A stretch of 64,000 nucleotides of DNA from an uncultured Eubacterium sp. (GCA_900550135.1 URQO01000003.1:7970-71969), one strand, 5' to 3'; shown: positions 18,431-27,226, counted from the first letter of the stretch. The notes: a model not told the origin generated them from the letters alone. Translations and numbers: made by a program.

Positions 18431-20347
18431 TTATTTCTGCTCTTCTATTTTTTTAGCCAAATCTTCCAAATACTCCCACCTGTCCATCTTTTCCATAAGC
18501 TGGCTTTCTACTTCATCTTTTTCTTCCATAAGTTCACTAAGTTTTACGGAATTGGTAGAATTTTTTACAATGTCATCATCAATTTTTGCTATTTTTTCTT
18601 CCAGCTGCTGGATGTCATTTTCAATGGTTTCGTATTCTCTTTGCTCATTATATGAAAACTTCAGCTTTTTATTTCGTGTTTTATAGGCTTCCTTATCCCC
18701 CGAATTTTTCTCATCCGCCCTGTCATCGGCACTTTTACTATTTTGAATGTCATTTCGATGACCTGACTGTTTTTTATTATTGTAACTACTGTCTCCACGC
18801 CCCGGATGGCTTTTATTGTTTCTGCCGTCCTGCCGTATTGACTGCTTTTTCTTATTGATATAATCAGTGTAGCCACCTTCATATTGTTTAATAACACCGT
18901 TGCCCTCAAATGCAAAGATTCTTCTTACCACTCTGTCAAGAAAATATCTGTCATGACTTACTGTAATAACAATACCATCAAAACTATCCAGATAATCTTC
19001 CAAAATAGTCATTGTCTCAATGTCCAAATCATTGGTAGGTTCATCTAGAATTAGTACATTTGGTGACTCCATCAATACTCTAAGCAGATTTAGCCGTCTT
19101 TTTTCTCCACCTGACAACTTTTCAATTTTGTTGTATTGCTGGGATGAAGGAAATAAAAATCTTTCAAGCATGGCTGATGCCGATACAAGACCCTCCTCTG
19201 TTCTCACAAATTCAGCTGTATTTTTAATATAATCAATAACGTTTTCCTCCGGATCCATATAAGCAATTCCTGCTTCTTTGCTATTTTCAATCTCCTGAGT
19301 ATAGTAGCCGATTTTGATAGTCTGACCTATGTTGATATTTCCTGAATCAGCCTTTATTCTACCATCAATCATTTTCATCAACGTAGTTTTTCCACAACCA
19401 TTTTTTCCAACAAAACCTACTCTGTCATTTTTTAGAAAATTGTAGGAAAAATCAGAGATAAGAACATTGTCTCCGTATGCCTTTGATATATTTTCAAGTT
19501 CTATGGTTGTTTTTCCCATTCTTGATTTAATACTACTTAATTCTATTTTTTCATCTACAGTTATACCTTTTTGATTTTTAAGATTTTCATATCTTTGAAT
19601 ATGTGCTTTCTGCTTTGTAGACCTTGCCCTTGCGCCCCTGCTAATCCACTGAATTTCTTTTCTTAAAATGCTTTGTCTTTTTCTTTCACTTGCCCTTAAG
19701 CTGTCCTCACGCTCTGATTTTCTCTGCAAAAATCCTGAATACTTTTCATCATAACTGTAGATTTTTCCTTTATCAAGTTCAATGATTCGGTTTGTTACAC
19801 TGTCAAGAAAATATCTGTCATGAGTCACCATAACCAAAGCTCCTTTAAAAGCCCTTAGCTGATTTTCAAGCCACTCTGCCATTTCACTGTCCAAATGGTT
19901 TGTTGGCTCATCTAAAATCAAAATATCACAGGGAGTTATAAGCACCGACACCAGCGCCAGGCGCTTTCTCTGACCACCTGACAATTCAGATGCTTTCTGA
20001 TTAAAATCAGTAATTCCAAGCTTTGTCATCATCGATTTTGCCATAACCAGTTCGTTTTCATTGGCATGGTGGTGAACCATATTTTGCACACTTTCAATAA
20101 CTGTATCTTCATCATTAAACTGTGGATTCTGTGGAAGATAATGAATCATTATATTTGATGCCTTAATCACCTGACCACGGTCAGGGACTTCAAGCCCTGC
20201 CATTATTTTTAGCAGGGTTGATTTTCCTGTTCCGTTAATACCAATTACTCCTACCTTTTCTCCTTCGTGTAAATAGAAACTGGTATCATCAAACAATTTT
20301 CTTTCTGTATATGAATGTGTTATATTTTCAATTGACAAAATATTCAT
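18431..20347 (-). CDS. ABC-F ATPase, Uup-like
   Basis: The 638-aa protein starts at the second of two close ATGs (20347), 7 nt after AGGAG; the first ATG is only 1 nt away from that site. It has two ABC domains without membrane segments. Each shows a Walker A (GINGTGKST, GKNGCGKTT), a signature (LSGGQ, LSGGE) and a Walker B (LILDEPTNHLD, LILDEPTNDLD). The inter-domain linker contains SRGARARSTKQKAHIQRYENL-like sequence, as in Uup rather than EttA. The C-terminus (~540-638) is a charged linker plus a coiled coil, also Uup-like. ABC-F proteins act at the ribosome. Antibiotic resistance is possible but not indicated by context. Its promoter probably lies in the 74-bp gap after hcp. Confidence 0.9.
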   Translation of the reverse strand: MNILSIENITHSYTERKLFDDTSFYLHEGEKVGVIGINGTGKSTLLKIMAGLEVPDRGQVIKASNIMIHYLPQNPQFNDEDTVIESVQNMVHHHANENELVMAKSMMTKLGITDFNQKASELSGGQRKRLALVSVLITPCDILILDEPTNHLDSEMAEWLENQLRAFKGALVMVTHDRYFLDSVTNRIIELDKGKIYSYDEKYSGFLQRKSEREDSLRASERKRQSILRKEIQWISRGARARSTKQKAHIQRYENLKNQKGITVDEKIELSSIKSRMGKTTIELENISKAYGDNVLISDFSYNFLKNDRVGFVGKNGCGKTTLMKMIDGRIKADSGNINIGQTIKIGYYTQEIENSKEAGIAYMDPEENVIDYIKNTAEFVRTEEGLVSASAMLERFLFPSSQQYNKIEKLSGGEKRRLNLLRVLMESPNVLILDEPTNDLDIETMTILEDYLDSFDGIVITVSHDRYFLDRVVRRIFAFEGNGVIKQYEGGYTDYINKKKQSIRQDGRNNKSHPGRGDSSYNNKKQSGHRNDIQNSKSADDRADEKNSGDKEAYKTRNKKLKFSYNEQREYETIENDIQQLEEKIAKIDDDIVKNSTNSVKLSELMEEKDEVESQLMEKMDRWEYLEDLAKKIEEQK

Positions 20348-20421
20348 TATCATTCTCCTGACATTTAGACCGAATTTATTAACATAAGTTCATATCTATT
20401 ATCACAGAATTTTTAATTATG

Positions 20422-22008
20422 TCAAACCAAAATCTTTTTAAGGTCTTCCTCCGGTGTACTAATAGGTGAAATATTATAATTTTCTACCAATATTTTTAGA
20501 ACATTAGGTGATATAAATGCAGGAAGTGTTGGTCCTATTAATATATCTTTTATTCCTAAGTGAAGTAATGTCAAAAGGATACATACTGCCTTTTGTTCAT
20601 ACCATGACAACACCATGGATAGTGGCAATTCATTTACGTCACACTGGAAGGCTTCAGCCAATGCCACTGCCACTTTTATTGCTGAATAAGCATCATTGCA
20701 CTGACCCATATCCATTATTCTTGGTAGTCCCTCTATGTCTCCCAAATCCAAATCATTAAATCTGTACTTACCACATGCCAATGTTAAAATAATAGAATTC
20801 TTTGGTGTTTGCCTTACAAATTCAGTATAGTAATTTCTGCCTGCCCTTGCGCCGTCACAGCCACCTACCAAAAAGAAATGGCTGATTTTTCCTGACTTAA
20901 CTCCATCAATCACCTGGTCTGCCACAGACAAAACAGTTCCGTGGGCAAATCCTGTTGTAACATATGAGCCTCCATTTATGCCTGTTAATTTTAGGTCTTC
21001 TTCATATCCACCAAGTTCTAACGCCTTATTAATTACAGGTGTAAAATCTTTATCCTCCCCAATGTGTACCATTTCAGGATAAGATACAACTTCAGTTGTA
21101 AAGACTCTGTCTGCATAACTCTCCTTAACAGGCATAAGACAGTTTGTTGTAAATAATACAGGTCCCTTAATATTATCAAATTCCTTTTGCTGATTTTGCC
21201 ATGCTGTTCCAAAGTTTCCTTTTAAGTGACTGTATTTTTTAAGTTCAGGATAACCGTGAGCCGGCAACATTTCACCGTGAGTATAAATGTTTATGCCTTT
21301 TCCTTCAGTCTGTTTAAGTAACAATTCTAAATCTTTCAAATCATGACCTGATATAACAATAAAAGGTCCTTTTTCTATTGTTAATGGTACTTTTGTAGGT
21401 GTTGGTGTGCCATAAGTATCAGTATTTGCCTTATCAAGCAATGCCATACACTTTAAGTTTACCTCTCCTACTTTTAGTGTTGTTTCTAATAATTTATCAG
21501 TTTCCAGATCATAACTTACAACTGACAATGCTCTGTAGAAAAATTCATTTATCTCTTTGTCTTCATAACCAAGCATTAAAGCGTGATATGCGTAAGCCGC
21601 CATTCCTCTTACTCCAAATAAAATAAGAGATTTAAGAGAACGGATATCTTCATCGGCATTCCAAAGTTCTTCCATGTCATAATCATCTGTGTTACCACAT
21701 CTTGAAAGACATGCTGTACATCCTGGTACTATTTTATCTTTTTCCCTGTGGACTTTTTCAATCATATCTTCCAAAGTATTGTCGTTAAAATTCACATTGG
21801 TAACTGTAGTAAAAAGACCTTCTATAATAATTCTGTCTGTATTTTCTGTTTTTTGATTGTTACCACAAACCTTTGCTAAACCAATTAAAGCTCCTGTAAG
21901 TTTATCCTGTAATTTTGCTGTATTTGCTGTTTTTCCACATACTCCAACATTTTTTGTACATCCACTGCATCCTGCAGTCTGTTCACACTGAAAACAAAAC
22001 ATTCCCAT
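20422..22008 (-). CDS. hcp: Hybrid cluster protein (hydroxylamine reductase / NO-related)
   Basis: The 528-aa protein starts with the Cys motif of Hcp: C5-x2-C8-x8-C17-x6-C24 (CFQCEQTAG, then GCTKNVGVCGK), which binds the proximal Fe-S cluster. Hybrid-cluster ligands are visible in GCTACLSRCG, FTTNCLMPV, FFLVGGCDGARAGRNYYTEF and ILTLACGKYRFN. The last Cys spacing is one residue longer than in the textbook Desulfovibrio protein, and an extra Cys14 is present. Hcp reduces NO or hydroxylamine and acts in cytoplasmic nitrosative stress defence. It is the second gene of an operon with a ferredoxin 72 nt upstream that probably supplies electrons. A Crp/Fnr regulator diverges from the pair. Confidence 0.96.
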   Translation of the reverse strand: MGMFCFQCEQTAGCSGCTKNVGVCGKTANTAKLQDKLTGALIGLAKVCGNNQKTENTDRIIIEGLFTTVTNVNFNDNTLEDMIEKVHREKDKIVPGCTACLSRCGNTDDYDMEELWNADEDIRSLKSLILFGVRGMAAYAYHALMLGYEDKEINEFFYRALSVVSYDLETDKLLETTLKVGEVNLKCMALLDKANTDTYGTPTPTKVPLTIEKGPFIVISGHDLKDLELLLKQTEGKGINIYTHGEMLPAHGYPELKKYSHLKGNFGTAWQNQQKEFDNIKGPVLFTTNCLMPVKESYADRVFTTEVVSYPEMVHIGEDKDFTPVINKALELGGYEEDLKLTGINGGSYVTTGFAHGTVLSVADQVIDGVKSGKISHFFLVGGCDGARAGRNYYTEFVRQTPKNSIILTLACGKYRFNDLDLGDIEGLPRIMDMGQCNDAYSAIKVAVALAEAFQCDVNELPLSMVLSWYEQKAVCILLTLLHLGIKDILIGPTLPAFISPNVLKILVENYNISPISTPEEDLKKILV

Positions 22009-22081
22009 TTTCCATTCTCCTTTTTCTAATTCATTTTCTGATTTAAACTTCTAATTAATATTTTTTATTTTATAGTTTTTT

Positions 22082-22837
22082 TCAATCTAAAATCTGACCG
22101 TCGATAGATATTGTTACTACTCTCCATGGAATAAATTTTCCACTTTTTTGAATTGCTGTCTTTGCTGCAAATTCAAGTCCACCACAACAAGGTACTTCCA
22201 TTCTTGTAATAACAACTTCCTGTATGTCATTTTCTTTTATAATTGTTGTTAATTTTTCTGCATAGTCTATTTCGTCAAGTTTTGGACATCCTATTATTGT
22301 AATTCTTCCCTTCATAAATTCCTGATGCATATTTGCATAGGCATAGGCTGTACAGTCTGCTGCTATCAACAGTTTTGCTCCATCAAAATATGGTGCATTG
22401 GTTGGGACCAGTTTAATCTGACATGGCCACTGTCCAAGCATTGATTCCATTGGTCCATTATTGTTTTCAGACTGTTTATAATTCATTGTTTGGATTTTAC
22501 TTCCGGGACAGCCTTCCTGATGTTTCTCTCTTTTAAGAGTCATCATTTTACTTCCCGGACATCCACCCTGATGATGGGTCGAAATATTTTCCTGCTGTTT
22601 TTTCTTCATGTTTTCCATTACAGCCCGATGGTCATAAGCTGCTGCCTCTCTTTCAACAAAAGTAATTGCTCCTGTAGGACATGTTGGTAAGCAGTCCCCT
22701 AAACCATCACAATAATCGTCTCTTAACAACTTTGCCTTACCATCTACCATGCCTATTGCTCCTTCGTGGCAGGCTGATGCACAGGCTCCACATCCGTTGC
22801 ACTTGTCTTCATCTATTTGAATTATTTTTCTAATCAT
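22082..22837 (-). CDS. Ferredoxin-type electron carrier partnered with Hcp (251 aa)
   Basis: It starts at 22837 after GGAGGAATCT. Residues 13-23 form a classic 4Fe-4S motif (C13-x2-C16-x2-C19-x3-C23). The second site is C43-x5-C49-x3-C53-P, where the expected second Cys is Leu46, so that cluster has three Cys in the motif. Residues ~90-125 contain a tandem duplication: two HQxGCPGSK motifs about 20 residues apart. The C-terminal ~110 residues contain further Cys (AADCTAYAY, IGCPKLDE, EVPCCGG). This arrangement is common for proteins next to clostridial hcp. It is the first gene of the operon and likely passes electrons to Hcp. Confidence 0.9.
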   Translation of the reverse strand: MIRKIIQIDEDKCNGCGACASACHEGAIGMVDGKAKLLRDDYCDGLGDCLPTCPTGAITFVEREAAAYDHRAVMENMKKKQQENISTHHQGGCPGSKMMTLKREKHQEGCPGSKIQTMNYKQSENNNGPMESMLGQWPCQIKLVPTNAPYFDGAKLLIAADCTAYAYANMHQEFMKGRITIIGCPKLDEIDYAEKLTTIIKENDIQEVVITRMEVPCCGGLEFAAKTAIQKSGKFIPWRVVTISIDGQILD

Positions 22838-22866
22838 AGATTCCTCCTGTTTGTTTATTGATTTTA

Positions 22867-22915
22867 CAAGGTGATTATAATAAAATAAGATTCACGAATC
22901 AGTGGTTATAACCAC
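22867..22915 (-). promoter_or_regulatory. Crp/Fnr-type operator at -41.5 of the ferredoxin-hcp promoter
   Basis: The perfect palindrome GTGGTTATAACCAC spans 22902-22915. On the minus strand a TATAAT (22879-22874) predicts a start at 22867, placing the palindrome centre exactly at -41.5, the class II activator position of Crp/Fnr proteins. On the plus strand a TATAAT (22876-22881) would put the same palindrome downstream of the regulator's own start, consistent with autorepression. A weaker inverted repeat GATTC-AC-GAATC lies next to it at 22889-22900. Confidence 0.65.
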
Positions 22916-22929
22916 GGAAATGAGGTTTT

Positions 22930-23604
22930 ATGAAAAAAAATATAATTCAATTTTTGGAAAATTTGGAAATGCCTATTTTTAAAGGAATTAATGCTGATGA
23001 ACTTAGCGAAATTTATATGACAAATTGTTTTAATACTAAAGATTATAAAAAAAACAATGTGATATTTCATAATGGTGAAATTATTCATCATATTGGAATA
23101 GTAGTAAAAGGAAAAGTTATTATTGAAAATAATGACTTGTGGGGAAATAAAACTATTTTAAGTATGGTGTCTATGGGACAGGTTTTTGGTGAATCCTACG
23201 CTTACAGCCAATCTCCTTTGATGGTGAATACTGTGGCAGCTGAACCTTCAACTATTTTATTTTTTGATTTAAGTGTGCTTAACAACCCACTTTATTCTCA
23301 TTGCCATTGGCAATATCAGATTACGAAAAATCTTTTAATGGTTGCCACACGGAAAAATATCATTCTTTCAAACCGTAGTTTTTGTACTGCTCCTAAAACC
23401 ATTAGGGAAAGATTGTCAATTTATTTTTCAGGTCAGACTCTGCTTCATGACAACAATGAGTTTGACATTCCTTTTAACAGACAGCAAATGGCTGATTTTT
23501 TGAATTTGGACCGTAGCGCCCTGTCAAAAGAATTATGCAAAATGCGTGATGAAGGATTGATTTCTTTTAACAAAAATCACTTTATTATTTATGAGAATAA
23601 ATAA
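22930..23604 (+). CDS. Crp/Fnr-family regulator, probable HcpR-like activator of hcp
   Basis: The 224-aa protein has an N-terminal cyclic-nucleotide-binding-type beta barrel (residues ~15-125, with GEIIHHIGIVVKGKV and GQVFGESYAYS) and a C-terminal winged helix (~150-224, FNRQQMADFLNLDRSALSKEL as recognition region). It lacks an N-terminal Cys cluster of the FNR type; the cysteines are scattered (for example TNCFN and SHCHW), so the effector is unclear. It is divergent from the ferredoxin-hcp operon across 92 bp. By analogy with HcpR it should sense NO or nitrosative stress and activate hcp. Its last codons lie inside a terminator hairpin used by the convergent pfkA. Confidence 0.88.
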   Translation: MKKNIIQFLENLEMPIFKGINADELSEIYMTNCFNTKDYKKNNVIFHNGEIIHHIGIVVKGKVIIENNDLWGNKTILSMVSMGQVFGESYAYSQSPLMVNTVAAEPSTILFFDLSVLNNPLYSHCHWQYQITKNLLMVATRKNIILSNRSFCTAPKTIRERLSIYFSGQTLLHDNNEFDIPFNRQQMADFLNLDRSALSKELCKMRDEGLISFNKNHFIIYENK

Positions 23605-23612
23605 TAAAGTGA
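23572..23612 (-). terminator. pfkA terminator embedded in the 3' end of the Crp/Fnr gene
   Basis: TCACTTTATTATTT (23577-23590) and AAATAATAAAGTGA (23599-23612) form a perfect 14-bp stem with an 8-nt loop. On the minus strand it is followed by five T, so it terminates pfkA. The stop codon of the plus-strand regulator (23602-23604) is part of the stem. Confidence 0.7.
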
Positions 23613-23620
23613 CTTCCTTT

Positions 23621-24595
23621 CTACTCAGACATTCTAAGACTTAAATCATACTGGAATGGATCCATTTCGTTGTTATTTATAGTAAGTGCCTCTTTAATAT
23701 CGTAGTTAACAAGTTTATCGTTTTTAATTGCAACAATACGATTTTTCTTACCTTCCACAAGGATTTCCACTGCATAAGCACCCATTAATGAACCGTACAT
23801 TCTGTCTTTTGCGGTAGGATTTCCACCTCTTTGAATATAACCAAGCACCGACACTCTTGATTCAATTCCTGTTTTTTCTTTAATTAGGTCTGCAAGCTTT
23901 GGAGCATCTGTTACACCTTCAGCCACAACAACCAAATAACTGTCTCTGTTGTCCGCATGATGTTTCTTTATTTCATCTGTAATACTGTCGTAATCTCCGT
24001 TCCATTTTTCAGGAAGGACAATTGCATCTGCTGATGCAGCCATTCCTGCCCACAATGCAATATAACCACGTTTTCTTCCCATCACTTCCACAACACTGCA
24101 TCTGCCATGAGATACCGATGAATCTCTTATTTTGTCTATTGCCTCTGTAGCTGTATTTACTGCTGTGTCAAATCCTAAAGTATACTCTGTACAAGCCACA
24201 TCCCTGTCTATTGTGCCTGGAATATGAATAGTATTCACGCCTTCTTCTCTTAAATCAATTGCTCCACGAAGAGTACCGTCACCGCCTATTACAACCAAAG
24301 CATCTACATAATGCTCCTTAAGATTTTTTGCTGCAATCTGTCTATACTCTTTTTGCATAAATCTGTCACTTCTACTTGTGTACAAAATTGTGCCACCACG
24401 ACTGTTAATATCTCTTACTACATCAAGAGAAAGTGGTCTTTCTTTCCAGTCGATTAGTCCTTCATATCCACGGCAAATGCCAATTACCTCTATGTTTTTG
24501 TGATATGCTCCAAATACTACTGCACGAATTGCTGAGTTCATACCCGGTGCATCACCACCACTTGTTAAAACTGCTATTCTTTTTATTCTATTCAT
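23621..24595 (-). CDS. pfkA: 6-phosphofructokinase (ATP-dependent type)
   Basis: The 324-aa protein has family-normal length. It catalyses fructose-6-phosphate to fructose-1,6-bisphosphate in glycolysis. The N-terminal phosphate loop is LTSGGDAPGMNSAIRA, and GGDGTLRGA keeps the Gly that marks ATP rather than pyrophosphate use. The active-site segment reads PGTIDRD, not the usual PGTIDND: both Asp residues are kept, but the Asn between them is Arg. MGRKRGYIAL and the effector-side residues are normal. It is monocistronic between cstA and the convergent Crp/Fnr gene. The N-to-R change is confirmed in the DNA (AGG codon) and could alter kinetics, or mark a paralogue with another role. Confidence 0.93.
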   Translation of the reverse strand: MNRIKRIAVLTSGGDAPGMNSAIRAVVFGAYHKNIEVIGICRGYEGLIDWKERPLSLDVVRDINSRGGTILYTSRSDRFMQKEYRQIAAKNLKEHYVDALVVIGGDGTLRGAIDLREEGVNTIHIPGTIDRDVACTEYTLGFDTAVNTATEAIDKIRDSSVSHGRCSVVEVMGRKRGYIALWAGMAASADAIVLPEKWNGDYDSITDEIKKHHADNRDSYLVVVAEGVTDAPKLADLIKEKTGIESRVSVLGYIQRGGNPTAKDRMYGSLMGAYAVEILVEGKKNRIVAIKNDKLVNYDIKEALTINNNEMDPFQYDLSLRMSE

Positions 24596-24690
24596 CTTCT
24601 CTCCTTTAATTTATAAATCTTAAATATATTATATATAGCATTGTATCTAACTATTTTTTCTGATAATTCTTCTAACATATGATTTTTTTT

Positions 24691-24733
24691 AAGTAAAAAT
24701 ACACACAATATTGTTTAATGTGTGTTTTTACTT
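24691..24733. repeat. Inverted repeat in the pfkA upstream region
   Basis: AAGTAAAAATACACACA (24691-24707) is complementary to TGTGTGTTTTTACTT (24719-24733) with a small bulge. No T run suits termination of cstA, which already has its own terminator, so it may be a regulatory or operator structure upstream of pfkA. The rest of 24596-24814 is AT-rich with nothing else recognised. Confidence 0.4.
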
Positions 24734-24814
24734 TGTAAAAATTTTTCTTCAAGTATATATTTTATTTTTATTAAATTCAATCATTCATACAAATTATTTC
24801 AAAATTATGCTATT

Positions 24815-24856
24815 AAAAAATAAAAAGCGTAAATTCATCTCTGAACTTACGCTTTC
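24815..24856 (-). terminator. cstA terminator
   Basis: On the minus strand AAAGCGTAA (24855-24847) pairs with TTACGCTTT (24832-24824), followed by TTATTTTTT. It lies 22 bp after the cstA stop. Confidence 0.8.
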
Positions 24857-24877
24857 AATAATTATTTTTTACTTTAA

Positions 24878-26578
24878 TTAAGCAACTGCTTTATCTGTGT
24901 TTTTTTCAAACAATTTCTTTACACCCTGTACTGCAACGATTACACCAAGGATTAATAATAAAACTGCAAAAATTAACTGTAATGTATTTCCAAGAGTTAA
25001 TCCTGTTGAAAGGAATGCTCCACCTAATTTGTAGATTGTCATTCCAAGGGCTGTAAATGTAACAGCCATCATAAAGAACATTGGAACCCAAAGCATACAG
25101 CCCTGACGTTTTGTTTTCTTTAAGAAAACTGCACATGCTACTAATGCAAGTACGGATAACAACTGGTTTGCTGAACCAAACAATGGCCAAATTTCTGCAT
25201 AACCAACTTTTGCAAGTAAGAAAGAAAGTACCAATGTGATGATTGTTGCAAAATATTTGTTTGTTACCACTTTCTGGAATGGTGTCATGTTTTCATCAGT
25301 TACTCCTTCATCTAAGAAAAATTCCTGGAATGAAAGACGACCAACTCTTGCTACTGAGTCAAGTGATGTTAAAGCAAATGCTGAAACTGCAAGGTTAATT
25401 AATGTAAATACCAAACTGTATGGTAAACCAACTGCTGTTAAGAAGTTTGCAATGGCACCTGCAAAAATCTGTGGCTGAGTTGTTAAGCCCTGTTTTGCTG
25501 CTTCACCTGTTGCAAATGATGCTACGGCTATTAATGCGATTACTGCAAGCATACTTTCCATAAGCATTGCACCAAATGATACTGGAAGCATGTTTTTTTC
25601 ATTTTTAATCTGTTTTGATGCTGTACCTGATGATACAAGTGAATGGAAACCTGAAACAGCACCACAAGCTATTGTTACAAATAAGATTGGGAACAGATAC
25701 TGTCCATCTACATTGAAACTTGTAAATGCAGGTAAGTTACATGATGGATTTGAAACAAATACACCAACTACTGCACCAACAATCATAAATATTAACAAAT
25801 AACTGTTTAAGTAATCTCTAGGCTGTAACAATGCCCAAACAGGAACTACACTGGCAACTAAAATGTATGCAAAAATTAAAATGTGCCATGTTTCTCTTGT
25901 TAAATAAATAGGACAATTTAAACCAATTACAACTGCTGCAACTAACATTACAATGGCGATTGCTGTATTAACCCATTTATGTAATTTTCCATATTTTAAT
26001 ATCATTCCAAGTCCAACAGCTTCAAATATAAATAAAATTGATGTTGTTGCAACTGAACCGTTTGCTGCGATTTTCTGTACTGCCTGACCAGCTGTTTCAG
26101 GTACTGAGAAACCATTAAATGTACCTGCTACAACGTCTGCAAATGCAGCAACTACTAATATACAGAATAACCAGCAGAATAATAAGAATAATTTCTTTCC
26201 TACTTTTCCTATATATTCTTCAATAATGTAACCAATTGTACGGCCTTTGTTTTTAACTGAAGCATACATTGATGCGAAATCCTGTACTGCACCAAAGAAT
26301 ACACCACCAATTAAAACCCAAAGTAAAACTGGAAGCCAACCAAAAATTGCTGCCTGAATTGGTCCGTTAATTGGACCAGCACCTGCTATAGATGCAAACT
26401 GATGTCCAAATACAACGTTTGTATCAGCTGGCTCATAATCTACTCCATCTTCCATTTCATAAGCTGGAGTTTTTGCATTAGGGTCAATGCCCCATTTCTT
26501 TTGAAGATAGCGACCATAGAGAAGATATGCTCCTCCTAAAACAACAATCGCTATGATCATCATTAGTATTCCACTCAT
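24878..26578 (-). CDS. cstA: CstA-family carbon starvation / pyruvate transporter
   Basis: The 566-aa polytopic membrane protein has the CstA core: FGHQFASIAGAGPINGPIQAA (residues ~57-77), AIFGWLPVLLWVLIGGVFFGAVQDFASMYAS, then many helices and SGFHSLVSSGTASKQI. The C-terminal part holds the remaining helices and ends in a short charged tail. Relatives (CstA/BtsT) import pyruvate in enterobacteria and have also been linked to peptide uptake. AGGTAAAAAA precedes the start. The ~550-bp leader contains a T-box riboswitch (26839-27126) and a repeat cluster, so transcription seems tied to the charging of a tRNA. It is monocistronic. Confidence 0.93.
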   Translation of the reverse strand: MSGILMMIIAIVVLGGAYLLYGRYLQKKWGIDPNAKTPAYEMEDGVDYEPADTNVVFGHQFASIAGAGPINGPIQAAIFGWLPVLLWVLIGGVFFGAVQDFASMYASVKNKGRTIGYIIEEYIGKVGKKLFLLFCWLFCILVVAAFADVVAGTFNGFSVPETAGQAVQKIAANGSVATTSILFIFEAVGLGMILKYGKLHKWVNTAIAIVMLVAAVVIGLNCPIYLTRETWHILIFAYILVASVVPVWALLQPRDYLNSYLLIFMIVGAVVGVFVSNPSCNLPAFTSFNVDGQYLFPILFVTIACGAVSGFHSLVSSGTASKQIKNEKNMLPVSFGAMLMESMLAVIALIAVASFATGEAAKQGLTTQPQIFAGAIANFLTAVGLPYSLVFTLINLAVSAFALTSLDSVARVGRLSFQEFFLDEGVTDENMTPFQKVVTNKYFATIITLVLSFLLAKVGYAEIWPLFGSANQLLSVLALVACAVFLKKTKRQGCMLWVPMFFMMAVTFTALGMTIYKLGGAFLSTGLTLGNTLQLIFAVLLLILGVIVAVQGVKKLFEKNTDKAVA

Positions 26579-26581
26579 TTT

Positions 26582-26830
26582 TTTACCTCTTTTCTATTGT
26601 ATTTTTTATGTTAAGTATCGGTTGGGATACTTGAAAGCTTAGTCTTTTATGCTGTTGTGCGCTACTACTACTTTTTATTACTTGGATTGCTACGTGCTTC
26701 GCACTCCCGCAATCCAACCACACATTCGCATATCGACTGACTTCGTCAGTCTTTTATGCTCATTTGTGGGCGCCCCTCTAAAATTTATAATCACTTCTGT
26801 GCAAGCACAGGTGATTATAAATTTTGATGG
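26582..26830. repeat. Repeat-rich insertion-like segment between T-box and cstA
   Basis: This stretch has no gene. It contains a 13-bp direct repeat AGTCTTTTATGCT at 26641-26653 and 26748-26760, and three hairpins. These are TTGGATTGC/GCAATCCAA (26682-26717) with an inner GTGC/GCAC, GACTGAC/GTCAGTC (26735-26751), and a 46-bp structure (26780-26825, 15-bp arms plus TGTGC/GCACA). The short word GTTGTGCGC recurs near 62080. The pattern suggests a small non-autonomous palindromic element, but no terminal inverted repeat pair or known family was recognised. Confidence 0.5.
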
Positions 26831-26838
26831 GCTGTAAT

Positions 26839-27126
26839 AAAAAAAAGCCTTTGTTGTCTTTCGACAACAAAGGCGGATTATATTCATCCGTGGTACCACT
26901 TTGTTTGAAGTAGTTATTGCTAACCACTACCACTCAACACTGTCTATCAACAGCTTCTCCTGTAACGTGAAGAAAACGTCTTTATCTACTTGCTTTTGCT
27001 TTTGTAAAGATGCTCAAGGGTGATGTTGTAATAAGCCTCTCTGCCACTTCTCAACTACCATGACTCTCTGTACTGGATTAATCATTACAATGTATCCCTA
27101 TCAACGCATTGGGTATTTAATTGACA
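26839..27126 (-). ncRNA. T-box riboswitch upstream of cstA
   Basis: Read on the minus strand. A promoter-like TTGAAA (27160-27155) and TATAAC (27138-27133) precede it. Stem I contains AGAGAG motifs and a specifier loop with ACATCACCCTTGAG, where ATC before ACC suggests an isoleucine codon. The conserved T-box is GTGGTACCACGG (near 26900), competing with a terminator CCTTTGTTGTC/GACAACAAAGG with a GAAA loop and eight T (26839-26874). The next gene on the strand is cstA, 260 bp on; metQ lies behind. The T-box and terminator are unmistakable; the specifier reading is tentative. Confidence 0.88.
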
Positions 27127-27226
27127 TTTATAGTTATACTACTTTGAAAATATTTTTCAAGGTTAAAAAATAACCGAAATATTTGCTGATTTATTCAAAA
27201 ATTTTGTGAAAATTTTAACTATTTTT

